Below are positions 28,040 to 37,331 of a stretch of DNA of 64,000 bases, piece by piece. The DNA lies in assembly GCF_002210285.1 (NCBI RefSeq), contig NZ_MWQE01000011.1, forward strand, positions 36,348 through 100,347, written 5' to 3'. The notes under the pieces are model-generated. The model made no database searches, was not told the DNA's origin, and saw nothing but the letters and a program-made list of their open reading frames with translations. The translations under genes and the position numbers were made by a program. The stretch is from Fibrobacter sp. UWR2. GTDB taxonomy: Bacteria; Fibrobacterota; Fibrobacteria; Fibrobacterales; Fibrobacteraceae. Positions within the stretch are counted from its first letter, which is position 1; each line of letters starts with the position of its first letter.

Positions 28040-29425
28040 TTAACCCTGAACCTGCGGAAGCTGGGCGAGGCTCTTGGCGATGTCTTCATCGGTGGGGATG
28101 TAGTCGCTCATTTCGCCGTCGTTGAACTTCTGGTAGGCAACCATGTCGAAGTAACCCGTGCCGGTGAGGCCGAACACGATGTTCTTCGCCTGGCCAGATT
28201 CCTTGCACTTGAGGGCTTCGTCGATCGTCGCGCGGATGGCGTGGCTGGATTCTGGAGCCGGGAGGATGCCTTCGGTCTGAGCGAAGAGCTTGGCGGCTTC
28301 GAACACCTTCGTCTGCTCGACGGACGTTGCACGAATCACCTTCTGGTCGTAGAGTTCAGAAAGGATGGTGCTCATGCCGTGGTAGCGCAGGCCGCCAGCA
28401 TGGTTGGCAGACGGGATGAAGCTGGAACCCAGCGTGTACATCTTGGCGAGCGGGCAGACCTTGCCGGTATCGCAGAAGTCGTAGGCGTACTTACCGCGAG
28501 TGAAGCTCGGGCAGCTTGCTGGTTCCACAGCGAGAATATCGTAGTCAGCTTCGCCACGGAGCTTTTCGCCGACGAACGGGCTCACGAGACCACCGAGGTT
28601 AGAACCACCGCCGGCGCAACCGATGATGAGGTCGGCTTTCACGCCGAGCTTGTCGAGGGCGGCCTTGGTTTCGAGACCGATGACGGACTGGTGGAGGAGC
28701 ACCTGGTTCAGCACGGAACCGAGAACGTAGCGGTAACCCGGTTGCTTCACGGCGGCTTCCACGGCTTCAGAAATGGCGCAGCCAAGGCTACCCGTGGTGC
28801 CCGGGAATTCAGCGTTGATCTTCTTGCCGATGTCGGTGGTCATGGAAGGCGACGGAGTCACGGAGGCACCGTAGGTGCGCATCACTTCGCGGCGGAACGG
28901 CTTCTGCTCATAGGAGACCTTCACCATGTAGACCTGGCAGTCCAGTCCGAAGAAGGCGGTGGACATCGAAAGGGCCGTGCCCCACTGGCCGGCACCCGTT
29001 TCGGTGGTCACGCCCTTGAGACCCTGCTTCTTGGCGTAGTAGGCCTGAGCGATGGCGGAGTTCAGCTTGTGGGAGCCCGAGGTGTTGTTGCCTTCGAACT
29101 TGTAGTAGATGTGTGCCGGAGTGCCGAGCGCCTGTTCCAGGAAGTAGGCGCGGACGAGCGGGGAGGGGCGGTACATCTTGTAGAAAGTCAGGATGTCTTC
29201 GGGAATTTCGAAGTAGGCGGTATCGTTGTCGAGTTCCTGCTTGATGAGTTCGTCGCAGAACACGGGCTGCAGGTCTTCGAAGGTCACCGGCTTGCCGGTA
29301 CCCGGGTTCAGGAGCGGCGCGGGCTTCTTCTTCATGTCGGCACGCACGTTGTACCATGCCTTCGGGAGTTCGTTTTCGTCGAGGTAAGTCTTGACCGGAC
29401 CATCAAGCTTGAGCGAGTTTCTCAT
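28040..29425 (-). CDS. trpB: Tryptophan synthase beta chain, TrpB2 type
   Basis: This 461-residue protein is longer than classic TrpB and fits the TIGR01415 TrpB-like group. The PLP lysine is K120 in NNTSGSHKLNSA, and the phosphate loop is CAGGGSNLGG. TETGAGQWG and HAGGLRYHG are also family blocks. It condenses indole with serine to give tryptophan; TrpB2 enzymes may work without the usual TrpA contact. No other trp gene is adjacent, so it stands alone between a terminator and a divergent promoter. AAGGA lies 6 bases before the start. Confidence 0.9.
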   Translation of the reverse strand: MRNSLKLDGPVKTYLDENELPKAWYNVRADMKKKPAPLLNPGTGKPVTFEDLQPVFCDELIKQELDNDTAYFEIPEDILTFYKMYRPSPLVRAYFLEQALGTPAHIYYKFEGNNTSGSHKLNSAIAQAYYAKKQGLKGVTTETGAGQWGTALSMSTAFFGLDCQVYMVKVSYEQKPFRREVMRTYGASVTPSPSMTTDIGKKINAEFPGTTGSLGCAISEAVEAAVKQPGYRYVLGSVLNQVLLHQSVIGLETKAALDKLGVKADLIIGCAGGGSNLGGLVSPFVGEKLRGEADYDILAVEPASCPSFTRGKYAYDFCDTGKVCPLAKMYTLGSSFIPSANHAGGLRYHGMSTILSELYDQKVIRATSVEQTKVFEAAKLFAQTEGILPAPESSHAIRATIDEALKCKESGQAKNIVFGLTGTGYFDMVAYQKFNDGEMSDYIPTDEDIAKSLAQLPQVQG

Positions 29426-29619
29426 ATGTGTTCCTTTTTTGGGATTTTAACGCACCAAATATACCTTAAAAAGGACTGATGATACGATATGTTTGCAAAA
29501 AAGTATCGCCTATTTGGGGTTTTGCGGCTTCTCGCGACTGGGGCTGTTGACATTTGAAAAAAATAAATTATCTTGAATAAATACAGCTTTATCCATTTTC
29601 GCATTCACAGGTACGATTT

Positions 29620-29781
29620 ATGGCAATTGATCACAGACTCTTTTCGGGACAGTGCTCCTCCATCGGCGAGGACAAAATCGAACACTCCCTCTCGGCTACG
29701 GCTAAGGTAATGCCGCTCCATCCGGGCAACAGGCGCCCGAGCGTGCACCGCGCACCCAAGAAGGCCGCAAATAAAACGTAA
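29620..29781 (+). CDS. Possible 53-residue small protein
   Basis: The ATG is at 29620 and the TAA at 29779-29781. The peptide starts MAIDHRLFSGQCSS and ends in a basic, Pro-rich tail (PGNRRPSVHRAPKKAANKT). The stop is followed at once by a hairpin that could end transcription, and codon use looks like that of the neighbours. The upstream 190 bases are AT-rich and shared with the divergent trpB2 gene. There is no strong ribosome site and no family match; it is real only if expression or conservation supports it. Confidence 0.45.
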   Translation: MAIDHRLFSGQCSSIGEDKIEHSLSATAKVMPLHPGNRRPSVHRAPKKAANKT

Positions 29782-29803
29782 AGCCCGCTTGCGCAGGCTT
29801 TTG
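29780..29803 (+). terminator. Hairpin after the small ORF
   Basis: The AAAGCC/GGCTTT stem with an inner GC-rich palindrome (TTGCGCA) is followed by a T-poor tail. It is a moderate terminator. Confidence 0.55.
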
Positions 29804-29851
29804 AAATAGGGGCGTCGGAACCTGATTAGGGTCCGCGGTTAAGGCTTGTGC

Positions 29852-30691
29852 TTAGAACAAACTCGGTGGCGGGTTGTTGTCGTCCAGTCCGGCCAAATTG
29901 CGGTCGGCATCGGACATCGCATTCGGCGGAAGGTTGTCGAGCGGGTCTTCCGGTTCTACAATCAGGTTGTAGTAAACGTTGTTCTTGAGTTCGTCTTCGA
30001 TGTAGAAGAGCGTACCACCCATGGCGGACCCACAACCGGCACATGCGCCCTGGTAGCGGATCTTGAGGCGGTTGTCTTCGGTGAGGTCGAGAATCTCTAC
30101 GTCGCCGCCGTCGCCCTGCAGCATGCCGCGTACGGACTGGTGGAGCCAGGCCTCGATTTTCTCGATTTTCTGCGGTTTGGTCATCGCGTTCCATTCGGCA
30201 TCCGCTTCCGCACGGCCTTCGGCGGTCTGCGTGCGGTACTTGATGCGGTCCATTTTTTCGCGCACAAGAATCGCCGTGCCCTTCTTTTCGGGGTAGGCCT
30301 GCGCAACGGCCTCGATAAGCTGCTGCATCTGCGAAATTTCGGGCGCATTTTCCGGAATGGCCCTTACGTCGGGCGTATCGCGGAGGCTTTCCTCGATGCT
30401 CACTGCAGTAATGGAGCACGCCTCGTCGATGGTCTTCTGCTGAATCATCTTGCAGAACGTGTCGGCAAGTGCGGTGAATATGGGGCCACCGTAGGTAAAG
30501 AACCTCGTCTCAAGAATCTTGTCGCATTCCGGGTCTATCATCAGGTAGACCTTCAGGCTCGAGACCTTCACGTCTACAAGCGCAAGTCCCTTCTCGTCGG
30601 CTTCAATCTGGAATATGGCCCCGCGGTATTTCGGGGCCTTAGCAATCTCCTGCACTTTCTGGGAGAGGTTGGCGCACAATTCTTCACTCAT
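29852..30691 (-). CDS. NifU-like protein with degenerate IscU half and intact C-terminal NifU domain
   Basis: This protein has 279 residues from ATG 30691 (MSEELC); the longer frame upstream lacks homology. The N-terminal half aligns by eye with IscU (IDPECDKILETRFFTYGGP, then KTIDEA), but the scaffold YGCG has become YGGP. The C-terminal NifU domain keeps the cluster-binding CxxC (GACAGCGSAMGG, C217 and C220) and the preceding GGDVEIL. Such proteins carry or deliver Fe-S clusters. A linker of about 60 residues joins the halves. The gene ends near the small ORF and starts just upstream of the DUF748 gene's 3' end, which it may follow in one transcript. Confidence 0.85.
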   Translation of the reverse strand: MSEELCANLSQKVQEIAKAPKYRGAIFQIEADEKGLALVDVKVSSLKVYLMIDPECDKILETRFFTYGGPIFTALADTFCKMIQQKTIDEACSITAVSIEESLRDTPDVRAIPENAPEISQMQQLIEAVAQAYPEKKGTAILVREKMDRIKYRTQTAEGRAEADAEWNAMTKPQKIEKIEAWLHQSVRGMLQGDGGDVEILDLTEDNRLKIRYQGACAGCGSAMGGTLFYIEDELKNNVYYNLIVEPEDPLDNLPPNAMSDADRNLAGLDDNNPPPSLF

Positions 30692-30722
30692 GGTAGGGCC
30701 AAATTTAGAAAATTCGGAGTTC

Positions 30723-33047
30723 CTATTGCACGTCAACCGTCACTTTGTACATGGCTTTCCCGCGATGGCTCGAAAGCTTGTTCGCCGGGGCCGTGTTGAC
30801 CTTGATATTCTTCTTGGTCACACCCTTCTGCTGCTGCAGGACCTTGAGCAAATCCTGGTTACGCTGTTCGGCGAGGGCAGAAATCTCCTTGCGGAGTTCC
30901 TTCTGATCAACGGAGCCGCTCTCCTTGAGGAAAGCCTGGAACCCTTCGTCGCTATCCTTCATTTCGGCAATGGCTCGCTCGTCGAGCTCGGTGAGTTTTT
31001 CCTTGCCCTGAGACTTCTTGTAGTATTCCGTCTTGAGCTTGATGGTCTTGTAGGCTTCGACCGTCTTGCGCGGGCTGTAGTACTGCGTAAAGATGAGCTT
31101 TAGGTTCTTGTCCTTTGCCAGGGCCTCGGTCATCTTCGTGGCCTTCGCGTACTGCTCGCTCGTAAACTTCGCGCTTGTCGCATCGATAACGACTTCATCG
31201 TTCTTGCCAAGGTCGATACCGATGGCGCCCGCTCCGGTGGAGGCGAGGTTGCCAACAATCTTGAGCGGAGAGAGGGCAACCTTGATCAGCAAGTTCGAAA
31301 CCGTCGTCCAGATGATTTTCCCAATAGAGAACTTCGGGTCCTTCATGTTACCGTGGACCGGGACATCGAACTCAATCTTGTCGTCCTTGTCCTTCAAAAT
31401 ATAGAGGCCAACCTTCATCGGGACCATGAATTCCGGATCGGAATCCGGGTCCTTGTCACCGACATCGATATTGTAGATATCGATGATGTTCTTGCTATCG
31501 AGCTCGAAGTTGTTTATCTTGTTCTCGCTCGCGAAGGCAAGCGTACCCGCACTGATCGGATAGCCGGTAAAGTGATGGCTGTAGTTGCTGAAATGCTTGA
31601 GGGCGAGGTTCTTCACGCTCACATAGGCATCCATCGTGCCGATATCGTTGAGCGCGCCCTTGTACTTCACGGCAACGCTTCCGCCTTCGGGGAACGATGC
31701 ATTGACATTGATTGTGCAGGGAGTGTCGAAGTTGATGTTCGAGCCCTTCACGGTAATCGCCCTGACCGTGTAGTTGAACGGCTTGGTGATGGAATGGTCG
31801 GTCGCGCTCGCCGTGGTGTTCTGCACCAGGAGCCTGTCAATTTTTGCCTTGAGAGGCTTGGCAGCCTTCTTCTCAGCGGGTTCCTCGGCGTTCTTCGCCT
31901 CGGCTGCCGCAGCATCCGTCGAATCGCCAAGTACAAGCTGTTGGTCGGCAGCAAGCTGGGCGCTATCCGGTTCGTCGGCAGAACCCTTCCTGAGGAGCAC
32001 ATCGATATTCGTCTTGCCATTCTTGTAGAGGTCCAGATGCGCAAAGGCTCCATCTACGACTACGGAATCGATGCGGAATTCGTTCTTGTCGATATTGGCA
32101 CTCGCGATGCCCACACCCACGTGCTTCACGCCAAGCTTTCTACCGCTATTCTCCGTCAGTTCGATATCGTCAACCGAGACCGTTCCCTTGACATTCGAGG
32201 CAAGGACTTCGTTCAGGTTGCCCTCGACATCCATCGCAACGGAAAGCGAACCCGAGAAATCCTTGTAGTTGATAAATTCGTTCAGGTAGGGCTTACCGCA
32301 GGCAAGCGCGAATTTGCGCAGGTCGATACCCACATGGAAATCATTTGTGGCGGCATTCGCCTGCACATTCACGTTCAGGTCACCGCCGTCAGCGAACTTG
32401 AAGCTCACGCCCACATCCGTCTGCTTGTTGCTCAGGTACACCGCCGGAATGCTGACCGAGAAATCCTGAAGCTGGATCTTGGAACCAATCTTCGTGTCCT
32501 GGTAAATGATGTTGCCCTTTTCAAATACGATGTTCTCGACAGAGATATTGAAGGGGAGGCCCTCGGCAATTTCTGCCGCGTTCACCATGCCCGTAGAATC
32601 AGCCGCAGCAGACTTGGCCACACTGTCGGCAACTGCTAGAGAATCAACCGATGTCGAATCGCCCTTCGCGAGGAACTCCAAGATATCGGTGAAGTTGAAA
32701 CGGTCTTCGTGCTGCAGCACTCGGGCATACAGTCCCTTCAGGTAGATTTCGCTCACGGCAGCCGTACCCGTAAGCAGCCTCATCGGGTCTACGTTCACGC
32801 GGAACTTCTCGAAAGCGACAAACGGAGTCTCGCCGTCTTTCTCGTACACGGCAAGGCTGTCGATATCAAGCGTGAACGAGAACGGATTAAGCGAGATATT
32901 CGCTATGTCGGTCTTGCGCCCGATCAGTTCTTCGGAGTTGTTGACGATATAGTTCCTGGCAATTATCGGCGTCACCTTGAGGCCGACAAAAACGAGAACT
33001 ACGATGGAGGCGATGACTATTCCGGTAATTATGAGGGCTTTTTTCAT
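30723..33047 (-). CDS. DUF748 (AsmA-superfamily) envelope protein
   Basis: This 774-residue protein has an N-terminal membrane helix (about 5-25). Long repetitive beta-rich segments follow, typical of DUF748: GRKTDIANISLNPFSFTLDI near 42-62, VDPMRLLTGTAAVSEIYLKG near 86, and repeated 'IDxVVVDGAxAHLDLY'-style strands. Related AsmA/TamB proteins form bridges across the periplasm for lipid movement. An Ala/Glu/Lys-rich insert lies at about 360-400. The C-terminal part (about 640-774) is charged and helical. The lipid-transport role is inferred from the superfamily. Confidence 0.82.
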   Translation of the reverse strand: MKKALIITGIVIASIVVLVFVGLKVTPIIARNYIVNNSEELIGRKTDIANISLNPFSFTLDIDSLAVYEKDGETPFVAFEKFRVNVDPMRLLTGTAAVSEIYLKGLYARVLQHEDRFNFTDILEFLAKGDSTSVDSLAVADSVAKSAAADSTGMVNAAEIAEGLPFNISVENIVFEKGNIIYQDTKIGSKIQLQDFSVSIPAVYLSNKQTDVGVSFKFADGGDLNVNVQANAATNDFHVGIDLRKFALACGKPYLNEFINYKDFSGSLSVAMDVEGNLNEVLASNVKGTVSVDDIELTENSGRKLGVKHVGVGIASANIDKNEFRIDSVVVDGAFAHLDLYKNGKTNIDVLLRKGSADEPDSAQLAADQQLVLGDSTDAAAAEAKNAEEPAEKKAAKPLKAKIDRLLVQNTTASATDHSITKPFNYTVRAITVKGSNINFDTPCTINVNASFPEGGSVAVKYKGALNDIGTMDAYVSVKNLALKHFSNYSHHFTGYPISAGTLAFASENKINNFELDSKNIIDIYNIDVGDKDPDSDPEFMVPMKVGLYILKDKDDKIEFDVPVHGNMKDPKFSIGKIIWTTVSNLLIKVALSPLKIVGNLASTGAGAIGIDLGKNDEVVIDATSAKFTSEQYAKATKMTEALAKDKNLKLIFTQYYSPRKTVEAYKTIKLKTEYYKKSQGKEKLTELDERAIAEMKDSDEGFQAFLKESGSVDQKELRKEISALAEQRNQDLLKVLQQQKGVTKKNIKVNTAPANKLSSHRGKAMYKVTVDVQ

Positions 33048-33087
33048 AATACCGAAAATAATAGAAAAAGTCTTTTTTTATGGCTTG

Positions 33088-33951
33088 TTAATTTCTCTGT
33101 ACAGAATCCGATGCAGGTGCCACCGGCGCCGTTGCAGAAGCCTTTGCCGAGTCCACCTTGACGGTATCCTGCGGTTCGACCCTAGGTTCGGATTTCACTT
33201 CGGGCATCTTCTGCAATTCAACTAAGTCTATGACAGGATTGTCCTTCGCCTCATCGGCAAGGGAACGTATCTTCGAGAAATAGGTGGAATCCTCGTCCGA
33301 GAAGGGAGTGGCACCCGCCAGATCGATGAACGAATTTATATAGGCAAGCCACTCGCGGAGCCAGCTCTTGCGGAACTCACGGTTAAACAGCCATGCATCG
33401 GCAATATACTGACGATTGTAAGCGATATCTGCAGTGAGAATGACCGGCGATTCACCCGAAAGCGTCCGGAAAATCCGCTTCGCCCTGCGGGTGGCGGGAG
33501 CCGCCGTCACAATCAGGACCGTATCCGCCCTATGCTTCTTGAGCCAGGGGATAATCGTACAGGCTTCGCCGAGCGTGGAGGGGGAGTCATGACGAACGAC
33601 AAATACGGTCGCGGGATCGAACTTGCCAAGCCGCATGAAGTCCTCGGCATAAAAATCGACATTACTCCTGTCGCGATAAACCCTGCGCCCGAGAATCAGC
33701 ACGGAATCCACCTTGCCCTGACTCAGCAAGTCGGCAACGAAGTCGTTACGCTCCAGGTTCGCCGATTGTCCATCGAGAATCACGGCCCAGGTGGCATGTT
33801 CGAATTCGTCGTCTACAACAAGCCACTTGCCACTCTTGGTGACGGCTACGTAAAGGAGTGCCATGCAACATACGACAATGGCCGCGGCTGTGCCCCAGAA
33901 TTTCTTGCGTCCCTTGCGCGGGTTCTTGTCATTCATCAGAATCTTGGACAT
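33088..33951 (-). CDS. YdcF/SanA-like DUF218 membrane protein
   Basis: This 287-residue protein has one N-terminal membrane helix (about 20-38). A DUF218-type alpha/beta domain follows (AVILDGQSANLERNDFVADLL, SVLILGRRVYRD, SPSTLGEACTIIPWLKKH, VLIVTAAPATRRAKRIFRT). The 'S.sTxgEa' and 'vTs..H..RA'-like blocks are recognisable, the latter with Pro-Ala in place of His. A Pro/Ala/Ser/Val tail (about 245-287) is low complexity. SanA and YdcF are tied to envelope integrity. AGGAG lies 6 bases before the start. Confidence 0.78.
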   Translation of the reverse strand: MSKILMNDKNPRKGRKKFWGTAAAIVVCCMALLYVAVTKSGKWLVVDDEFEHATWAVILDGQSANLERNDFVADLLSQGKVDSVLILGRRVYRDRSNVDFYAEDFMRLGKFDPATVFVVRHDSPSTLGEACTIIPWLKKHRADTVLIVTAAPATRRAKRIFRTLSGESPVILTADIAYNRQYIADAWLFNREFRKSWLREWLAYINSFIDLAGATPFSDEDSTYFSKIRSLADEAKDNPVIDLVELQKMPEVKSEPRVEPQDTVKVDSAKASATAPVAPASDSVQRN

Positions 33952-33966
33952 CTCTTCACTCCTTGG

Positions 33967-34395
33967 TTATGCCTTCCGGTAAAGGACGGCGTTTTCTCCG
34001 TCGGAATAGTATTTTTCGCGTTTCGCGTACGCTTCGAATCCATGCTTCTCGTAGAAGCGGCGCGCCTTTTCGTTTCCTTCGCGCACCTCGAGGAACATTC
34101 GGTCTCCGCTTGCAAAATCAAGCCTCGAGAGCCCCTCGTTCAGGAGGGCAGAACCGATTCCTGTGCGCTGCTGCTCGGGGCTTGCGGCGATGCTCAGGAG
34201 TTCGGAATCCGGACCCATCAGGTGGAATACGGCGTAGCCATCGATTCTGTTATTTTGTTCAAAAACAACGCACAGCGCATAACTTGCGTGTATTTCGGCG
34301 AGGAACTGCCGTTCGTTCCATTCCTGGAATGCGAGCGCATTCTGTATCGCAAAAACTTGCGGGAGGTCGGATTCCTTCATTTTGCGAATAGACAT
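33967..34395 (-). CDS. rimI: Ribosomal protein S18-alanine N-acetyltransferase-like GNAT
   Basis: This 142-residue protein has the size of RimI. The GNAT acetyl-CoA loop is PEQQRTGIGSALLNEG, and FLEVREGNEKARRFYEKHGF is the typical RimI second half. The start at ATG 34395 has AAAGGAT directly upstream. Being next to tsaB, a common bacterial arrangement, supports the RimI call over other GNATs. The target would be the N-terminal alanine of S18, from family knowledge. Confidence 0.87.
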   Translation of the reverse strand: MSIRKMKESDLPQVFAIQNALAFQEWNERQFLAEIHASYALCVVFEQNNRIDGYAVFHLMGPDSELLSIAASPEQQRTGIGSALLNEGLSRLDFASGDRMFLEVREGNEKARRFYEKHGFEAYAKREKYYSDGENAVLYRKA

Positions 34396-34429
34396 ATCCT
34401 TTCGACCTGTCCTAGTTCCGGGCCTTTTG

Positions 34430-35074
34430 TCAGGCCTTGAGTTTCTCAAAATACGAGGGCTGTATGTAATTCGCCTCTTGTATGAGCGACGGCTTGACGC
34501 TGTCGAACAGCGGAGCCCAGCGGTCAAGGGGGAGGCCCGTATCACGCATCATGCTTGCCCCGAGTTTTTCGAACACGGCCTTGAGGGCTTCGTCTGCAAG
34601 GGCTGCATCATCTGCGACTACAGTCTTGACGCAGGCCTTTTCGAGGAGTTCGATTACTTCGGGCGTTTCGATGAACTTTTCTTCGCCGTTGAGCCTCAGG
34701 TACCAGAACCCAGTGCGGGCACGGATAACGACTGCAGCCACGGCGCTTTCCGCTCCGGCGAAGCATTGCAGTGCCTGCAACGTGGTAACCCCGTAAAGGT
34801 CGCGCTTGCCGCTAAAGCAGAGCCCCTGGCAGAACGCCACTCCGGTGCGGAGGCCGCTGAACGAGCCCGGCCCAAGCGTTACCATCACACGCTTCACGTC
34901 ATCGAGTGTCGCGCCCACGCGCTTCAGGAGCGTGTCGAGCGATTCCCCGAGAATTTCCCCGCGGGCTTCCGTGTTCACGATTTCTTCGTAAACGCGTGCA
35001 CCGTCGGGCGCATTGCCTGCGACCGCCATCGAGATTCCCTTTCGGGAAGTATCTACGTATAAATCAATCGTCAT
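34430..35074 (-). CDS. tsaB: tRNA threonylcarbamoyladenosine biosynthesis protein TsaB
   Basis: This 214-residue protein has the length of TsaB. Blocks seen are LYVDTSRKGISMAVAG, the conserved VTLGPGSFSGLRTGVAFCQG (about 64-83) and ALQCFAGA. TsaB is the inactive ASKHA partner that supports TsaD in adding the t6A modification to tRNAs reading ANN codons. Its start overlaps the ddl stop by four bases (ATGA), so the two are translationally coupled, and rimI follows 34 bases later. Confidence 0.93.
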   Translation of the reverse strand: MTIDLYVDTSRKGISMAVAGNAPDGARVYEEIVNTEARGEILGESLDTLLKRVGATLDDVKRVMVTLGPGSFSGLRTGVAFCQGLCFSGKRDLYGVTTLQALQCFAGAESAVAAVVIRARTGFWYLRLNGEEKFIETPEVIELLEKACVKTVVADDAALADEALKAVFEKLGASMMRDTGLPLDRWAPLFDSVKPSLIQEANYIQPSYFEKLKA

Positions 35075-36105
35075 CTCTTGATTGCGATGCTCTTGTCAAT
35101 AATCATGTCGATGAGCTGGCTATACGTGATGCCGTTGCAGGCTGCCTGCTGCGGCAAGAGCGAAGTCGGAGTCATGCCCGGGAGCGTGTTCGTCTCGATG
35201 GCGAAGAGTTCACCATCCTTCGTGATACGCACGTCTGTACGGCTGTAGCCTGCGCCACCGAGGGCGTAGTGGGCGTTCTTCACGAGTTCCTGGATGCGCT
35301 TGGTCAGGTCTTCCGGGAATTCCGCCGGCGTCACTTCCTTGCATTCGCCGTTGTACTTGGCTTCGAAGTCGAAGTATTCACGCGTCGTCATGCGCATCTC
35401 GGTGGGCGGAAGCGGCTTTTCGCCTTCGATGTAGCCGCAGCTCGCTTCGCCGCCGGCAATGAATTTTTCGCAGAGAAGGCGGTTGGAATCCTTGAACAGG
35501 TCCTGCACAATCTTGCCGGCCTCGTCCATGTCCTTAGCGATACCGATACCGATGGAAGAACCGCCCAGCGGGTCCTTGATTACGAGCGGGAACCCGAGTT
35601 CGTCGGCGACGCTCACGAGCGTATCGCCCGTAAAGTCGTGCTTCCAGATCACGCGGTACGGCGGGGTCGGGATGCCGTTTGCGCGGTAGATTTCCTTGGA
35701 CTTGACCTTGTCCATCGCAAGTGCCGAGGCAAGGAGCCCACAACCCGTATACGGGATACCCCAGTTTTCGAGCAGGGCCTGAATGTGGCCATCTTCGCCC
35801 CATTTGCCGTGGAGGGCCAAAAATGCGATGTCGGCGGCCGGGAGTTCGGAGAGGGCGGGAGACTTCTTGGTGCAGGCGGCCGAGCCTTCGAGGCTACGGA
35901 AGTAGTTGACCGAGAAGTTGTCCTTTTGGTACGGGGAAAGTTCGCGGGCGGACCAGTGCCAGGTGCCGTCCTTGTCGATAAGAACCGGGTGGATATTGTA
36001 GCGTTCCGGGTTCATGGCGCGGACAACACCGGTGCCACTCACTACGGAAACATCGTGTTCGGTGGACGGGCCACCCATCAGGACCAATACGCGTAAGCGG
36101 GACAT
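35071..36105 (-). CDS. ddl: D-alanine--D-alanine ligase
   Basis: This 344-residue ATP-grasp enzyme joins two D-alanines for peptidoglycan. MGGPSTEHDVSVVSG is the Ddl N-terminal signature. The glycine-rich lid is KDPLGGSSIGIG. The metal site is in FAIETNTLPGMTPTSLLPQQA, matching the 'E.NT.PGmT..Sl.P' motif. RTDV is also present. AGAGG lies before the start. It heads a ddl-tsaB-rimI operon. The alanine racemase that would feed it lies about 21 kb away at 57.4 kb. Confidence 0.95.
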   Translation of the reverse strand: MSRLRVLVLMGGPSTEHDVSVVSGTGVVRAMNPERYNIHPVLIDKDGTWHWSARELSPYQKDNFSVNYFRSLEGSAACTKKSPALSELPAADIAFLALHGKWGEDGHIQALLENWGIPYTGCGLLASALAMDKVKSKEIYRANGIPTPPYRVIWKHDFTGDTLVSVADELGFPLVIKDPLGGSSIGIGIAKDMDEAGKIVQDLFKDSNRLLCEKFIAGGEASCGYIEGEKPLPPTEMRMTTREYFDFEAKYNGECKEVTPAEFPEDLTKRIQELVKNAHYALGGAGYSRTDVRITKDGELFAIETNTLPGMTPTSLLPQQAACNGITYSQLIDMIIDKSIAIKR

Positions 36106-36354
36106 AAAAACCTCTTTGTGAAACTTATGCTTGAATTATAGTAAAAACGCCGGTACGAGGCCGACGCCAAGGAACCATATTGAGGATTGTTTATTGTGAA
36201 AATTGTAGTTTATAAAGTAACGGGTGATACGATGAAGACTGGGTTCATAATGCTGTTGATGAAGCCGTCGAACGGAATATTTTCATGCGATGAATTGTCG
36301 CTTCCCCTTACCAGCGTCACACCGCAGCCTTGCGAAGCAAGGCAAGAGTGTCCA
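36106..36354. other. Intergenic region between ddl and the Xer gene
   Basis: No convincing gene is present. It should contain the ddl promoter. A small hairpin GCCTTGC-GAA-GCAAGGC (36327-36343) just after the recombinase stop could be a weak terminator for it; it lacks a T-tract. Confidence 0.5.
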
Positions 36355-37254
36355 CTACCTCTCCTTACCACCATTTTCCCTGGGGTGGTATTGCCGGTGT
36401 TCCTGCTTGATGAATTCTTTGTCGATGTGCGTATATATTTGCGTGGTGCTGATGTCTGCATGCCCGAGGAGTTCCTGCAGCACACGTAGGTCCATACCCG
36501 CCTCCAGGCAATGTGTGGCAAAACTATGCCGGAAGGTATGCGGCGAAACGTCCTTAGAAAGGTGAGCCGTGTGCTGTTGCACAATCTTCCATGCCCCCAT
36601 GCGGCTCATGGGCTTGCCCTTGGAGTTTAAAATTACGTTGTCTGTAGTCGGATGGGTGAGGGGACGCCCCTCTTCAATCCATGCCCGCAAGTTTTCCTTA
36701 GCCTTGCTCCCGAGGGGCACTAGGCGCTGCTTGTTGCCCTTGCCGATAGGCGTGAGCCATTCGTTGTCGATGTCGACTTGGGAAAGCTTTATCGTGAGGA
36801 CCTCGGACACGCGCAGCCCCGCGCTGTACATGAGTTCGAACAATGCGGTATCGCGCAGCGGGTTCTTTCCGTTGGCGGCGCTCTCGAAAACGCTGTCCAC
36901 CTCCTCACGGGTCAGGTACTGCGGCAGGTAGTGCCCGAGCTTCGGGCCGGCAAGCATCGATTCCGTACTGAAGTCGTATTCGCCAATATTCTGCATGTAC
37001 TTCAGGAATCCGCGCAGGCTCGAAAAATGCCTTGCGACAGACGTGGGGGAGTATTCCTCCTGCCCGGCGGTAATCGTCAGGAACTCGTCCAGTTTTTCTG
37101 GAGTCAGTTCCTTCAGGTCAATCCCGTTCTCGTCGAGCCAGCCGACAAAATGCCGCAGGTCTTCCTGGTAGCTCTGGATAGTCTTTGGGGAAAGGTTCCT
37201 TTCCACCCCCAAAAAAGCCAAGTAGGCATCCATGCGATCCAAATTGAGGCTCAT
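36355..37254 (-). CDS. Tyrosine recombinase, XerC/XerD family
   Basis: The protein has 299 residues from ATG 37254 (MSLNLDRMDAYL), the normal size for Xer proteins. A SAM-like N-terminal domain (about 5-95) is followed by the catalytic domain. Catalytic residues are visible: R148 (GLRVSE), K172 (GKGNK), H239 and R242 (HTFRHSFATH), H265 (LLGHADISTTQIYTH) and the nucleophile Y274. It resolves chromosome dimers at dif. Being a full-length chromosomal Xer without mobile neighbours argues against a phage integrase. XerC or XerD cannot be decided by eye. Confidence 0.9.
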   Translation of the reverse strand: MSLNLDRMDAYLAFLGVERNLSPKTIQSYQEDLRHFVGWLDENGIDLKELTPEKLDEFLTITAGQEEYSPTSVARHFSSLRGFLKYMQNIGEYDFSTESMLAGPKLGHYLPQYLTREEVDSVFESAANGKNPLRDTALFELMYSAGLRVSEVLTIKLSQVDIDNEWLTPIGKGNKQRLVPLGSKAKENLRAWIEEGRPLTHPTTDNVILNSKGKPMSRMGAWKIVQQHTAHLSKDVSPHTFRHSFATHCLEAGMDLRVLQELLGHADISTTQIYTHIDKEFIKQEHRQYHPRENGGKER

Positions 37255-37331
37255 ATATTGGAAATATAGATATAATCGCTCCTCCCGCATACTTTTTTCA
37301 CTTTTTCTTAAAAAAAAGAAAATAAATCCCC

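Noticed and set aside
36210..36584. 124-codon minus-strand frame overlapping the recombinase
   Set aside because: It lies over the certain Xer catalytic region in another frame and is Arg/Ser/Thr-rich without motifs.
36355..37254. Phage or island integrase
   Set aside because: Size, motifs and the absence of attachment repeats or mobile neighbours fit a chromosomal Xer recombinase better.
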